From assembly GCA_900552545.1 (NCBI GenBank), contig USAL01000082.1, positions 1 through 8,163 of the forward strand: a stretch of DNA of 8,163 bases. The letters are read 5' to 3'. Positions 6,025 through 8,163 of this stretch are shown one piece after another. The notes below the pieces were generated by a model. That model did no database searches. It was given only the letters and a program-made list of their open reading frames with translations, and had not been told where the DNA came from. Source of the DNA: an uncultured Sutterella sp. (lineage in GTDB: Bacteria > Pseudomonadota > Gammaproteobacteria > Burkholderiales > Burkholderiaceae_F). Positions within the stretch are counted from its first letter, which is position 1. The number at the start of each line of letters is the position of its first letter. The translations under genes were made by a program, and so were the position numbers.

Positions 6025-6831
6025 TTAGGCCGCCTTGATCGGGATCGCCTTCTTGGTCTTCGGGGTCGGCAGAACCTTGTCGTAGTTCTTGATGCCCTGC
6101 TCGGCCATCTTGCGACGGATGAAGGCAATCTGCGTCTTCAGAGGCAGATCCTTCGGGCAGAAGTCGTGGCAGGCAAGAAGCGACATGCAACCGAACACGC
6201 CCGAGTCGTCGCCGATGACGTCGTAGAAGTCGGCGTCATTGCGGGTGTCGCGCGGGTCGAGACGGAAACGGGCGATCTTGTTGATCGCGACGCCGCCGAC
6301 GAAGTCCGGACGCAGACGAACCGTACCGCAGCCGGCGATGCAGCAGCCGCATTCCACGCAGCGGTCGAGAATGTAAATATCCTCGGCGAGCTGGGGATCC
6401 ATCGGTTCTTCCTTCTTGCGAAGATCAATTTCCTCGGTCTTCATGTGAACCCACGTTTCCATGCGTTCGCTCATGTTGCGCATCCACTTGCCGGTGTTGA
6501 CCGAGAGGTCGCCGATCAGTTCGAATGCAGGCAGCGGAGCGAGCGTGAATTCCGTCGGGAGGTCGCGCGTCAGGGTACGGCAGGCGAGACCGGGCTTACC
6601 GTTGATCAGCATAGCGCACGCACCGCAGATGCCGGCGCGGCACACGAAGTCAAACTGCAGGGAAGGATCCTGGGTGTCGCGGAGTTCATTCAGCAGAATG
6701 AACAGCGTCATCGAATCCGCTTCCTCACATTCAAACGTCTGCATGTGCGGCACGCTTGCGGGATCAGCAGGGTTGTAGCGCAGGATGCTGATCTTGAGCA
6801 TGCGGTGCTGCTTCTTAACTTGAGTACTCAT
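6025..6831 (-). CDS. frdB: Fumarate reductase iron-sulfur subunit FrdB
   Basis: This 268-residue subunit passes electrons from the membrane quinol site to the FAD of FrdA through three clusters. Cys64, 69, 72 and 84 in CRAGICGAC and the later ACR bind the [2Fe-2S] cluster. Cys158, 161 and 164 with Cys225 bind [4Fe-4S], and Cys168, 215 and 221 bind [3Fe-4S]. Spacing agrees with Wolinella succinogenes FrdB at a constant offset of seven residues, so this is the Wolinella-type enzyme, normally anchored by a diheme FrdC, rather than the E. coli FrdABCD type. The ATG at 6829-6831 has GAGAGGAG (6841-6848) upstream; a Met at residue 11 is an alternative start. It begins 20 nt after frdA, so translation is probably linked. 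About 27 residues beyond the usual end follow the last conserved block, and a further coding-like stretch lies out of frame beyond the stop. Confidence 0.96.
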   Translation of the reverse strand: MSTQVKKQHRMLKISILRYNPADPASVPHMQTFECEEADSMTLFILLNELRDTQDPSLQFDFVCRAGICGACAMLINGKPGLACRTLTRDLPTEFTLAPLPAFELIGDLSVNTGKWMRNMSERMETWVHMKTEEIDLRKKEEPMDPQLAEDIYILDRCVECGCCIAGCGTVRLRPDFVGGVAINKIARFRLDPRDTRNDADFYDVIGDDSGVFGCMSLLACHDFCPKDLPLKTQIAFIRRKMAEQGIKNYDKVLPTPKTKKAIPIKAA

Positions 6832-6851
6832 TTAAGTCAGCTCCTCTCTAA

Positions 6852-8163
6852 TTACTGCAACGGTTCATCAATACGCTCGTTACGACCCTGCAGGCGCTTG
6901 GGCAGCAGGTCATGGAACGGCATGATGCGATCCTGAATCGCAAAGCGGTCGGCACCTTCGGCCTCCATCTTCGCGCGAATCTCGTCAATCTCAGCCTGGC
7001 GCTTGGCGGATTCGGGATTCTCGATGAAATTCTTAGCGCCGTAACCACGCCATCCCGGAGGCAGCTCCAACTTGGAGATGTCGAGCTTCTCGTAGGAGAG
7101 CGTCGGCAGCGTATCGCCTTCCTTCCAGGTTGTAATCGTGCGATTGAGCCAGTCCTTGTCGTTGCGCACCGGATAGTCCTCACGGAAGTGAGCACCACGG
7201 CTTTCCTTACGGGCAGCAGCGCCGCAGGCAATCGTAAGAGCGAGCTTGAGCATCTTGCGGGTGCGGTAGGCGTACACGAGCTCGGGGTTGTTGCCCACGA
7301 CGTCCTTGCAGGAGACCTTGTAGGTCTTCTTGAGGAGGTCTTCGAGTTCGGAAACAGCCGCTTCCATATCGGCTCCGGTACGGAAGATGCCGATCTTGCT
7401 CGTCATCAGATCCTGCATGCGCTTGCGGATGGCGACCATGTCTTCGGTGCCCGAGTTCTTGATGAAGCCGTCGAGTTCATTCTGAACCTTGGCGATGGCG
7501 TCATAGATGAGCGAGGTCGGGATGTCGATGCCGTTTTCGGGCTTCTCGCAGAAGTCGGCGATGAATTCGCCAACGATCATGCCGCCCACAACGGTTTCGG
7601 CCACCGAGTTGCCGCCCAGTCGGTTGAAGCCGTGCATATCCCAGCAGGCGGCTTCGCCCGCGGAGAACAGTCCCTTCAGGGTACGAGACTCGCCGGTGTA
7701 GTTCGTACGCCCGCCGCCCATCGTGTAGTGCTGGGCGGGACGCACCGGAATCCATTCCTTCGTCGGGTCAACGCCGAGGAAGTAGTGGCAGATTTCATAG
7801 ACTTCACGCAGGTTGTGCTTGATGTGATGCTCACCGAGCAGCGTGATATCGAGCCAGAGGTGTTCGCCGAAGCGGCTCTTGACGCCCTTGCCCTGGGCAA
7901 TACGCTCTTCCATGCGGCGGGAGACCACGGCGCGGGAGGCAAGTTCCTTCTTCTCGGGCTCAACGTCGGGCATGAAGCGATGGCCGTCGACGTCGCGCAG
8001 CAGACCGCCGTCGCCGCGGCAGCCTTCGGTCACCAGAATGCCGGCCGGGAAGATGCCGGTCGGGTGGAACTGAACCGCTTCCATGTTGCCGAGACCGGCC
8101 ACACCGGTTTCGAGAGCGAGGGAGTGACCGCCGCCTTCGCAGATCTGGGCGTTGGGCGTCACG
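6852..8163 (-). CDS. frdA: Fumarate reductase flavoprotein subunit FrdA, 5' end missing
   Basis: This is the catalytic subunit, which reduces fumarate to succinate at a covalently bound FAD on the cytoplasmic side. The visible C-terminal 436 or so residues include FHPTG, SRAVVSRRM, HYTMGGGRTN and RLGGNSVAETVV. Counting from 8162, His33, Arg77, His145 and Arg181 correspond to the Wolinella active-site residues His257, Arg301, His369 and Arg404. Arg77 (codon 7932-7934) would be the proton donor. About 224 N-terminal residues, with the flavin-linking histidine, lie beyond the right edge. The GTG at 8160-8162 is an internal Val codon (VTPNAQICEGG), not a start. The C-terminal GYGAKNFIENP and RNERI match the Wolinella end. 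frdC, expected upstream of frdA in the Wolinella order, is not in the window. Confidence 0.97.
   Translation of the reverse strand, partial: VTPNAQICEGGGHSLALETGVAGLGNMEAVQFHPTGIFPAGILVTEGCRGDGGLLRDVDGHRFMPDVEPEKKELASRAVVSRRMEERIAQGKGVKSRFGEHLWLDITLLGEHHIKHNLREVYEICHYFLGVDPTKEWIPVRPAQHYTMGGGRTNYTGESRTLKGLFSAGEAACWDMHGFNRLGGNSVAETVVGGMIVGEFIADFCEKPENGIDIPTSLIYDAIAKVQNELDGFIKNSGTEDMVAIRKRMQDLMTSKIGIFRTGADMEAAVSELEDLLKKTYKVSCKDVVGNNPELVYAYRTRKMLKLALTIACGAAARKESRGAHFREDYPVRNDKDWLNRTITTWKEGDTLPTLSYEKLDISKLELPPGWRGYGAKNFIENPESAKRQAEIDEIRAKMEAEGADRFAIQDRIMPFHDLLPKRLQGRNERIDEPLQ

Noticed and set aside
5702..6190. 162-codon minus-strand frame overlapping frdB and its terminator
   Set aside because: Its first part overlaps frdB in another frame, it crosses the rho-independent terminator, and its composition is that of a random GC-rich frame.
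8160..8162. GTG at the right edge as the start of frdA
   Set aside because: It lies inside the conserved VTPNAQICEGG block about 224 residues into the protein, so it is an internal valine.

Overview
The window looks like a metagenomic contig of two unlike parts. Bases 1 to about 810 are AT-rich and carry a histidine-kinase fragment of a kind common in gut Firmicutes. From about 810 to the end the DNA is GC-rich. Its gene content there (a Wolinella-type fumarate reductase, aspartase, DcuA, and a betaproteobacterial-looking M50 protease and methyltransferase) suggests an anaerobic gut member of the Sutterellaceae (Burkholderiales; Sutterella or Parasutterella-like). The taxonomy is inferred from remembered protein similarity, not from a search.

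Every convincing gene is on the minus strand. Read in the direction of transcription, from the right edge leftwards, they are: frdA (5' end outside the window) and frdB, separated by 20 nt and followed by a rho-independent terminator at 5885-5923; a roughly 1 kb gene-poor stretch (5024-6024) with a candidate small RNA (5449-5528) and a perfect FNR box (5386-5399); aspA; a 166-nt spacer with two strong hairpins; dcuA, followed by tandem hairpins with a terminator; a site-2-protease-like M50 membrane peptidase; and a class I SAM methyltransferase cut off at about 810. Beyond the cut lies the foreign-looking kinase fragment, itself cut at both ends.

The four metabolic genes form one pathway. DcuA imports aspartate or fumarate in exchange for succinate, AspA deaminates aspartate to fumarate plus ammonia, and FrdAB (with a membrane FrdC not seen here) reduces fumarate to succinate with menaquinol-derived electrons. 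The FNR box upstream of aspA fits oxygen-controlled expression of this anaerobic aspartate-to-succinate respiration.

The points most worth a second look are the abrupt junction near 810 (probably an assembly chimera), the candidate small RNA, the FNR box with its long aspA leader, and a coding-like tail just past the frdB stop that may be an out-of-frame C-terminus. No CRISPR array, tRNA, rRNA or insertion sequence was seen.
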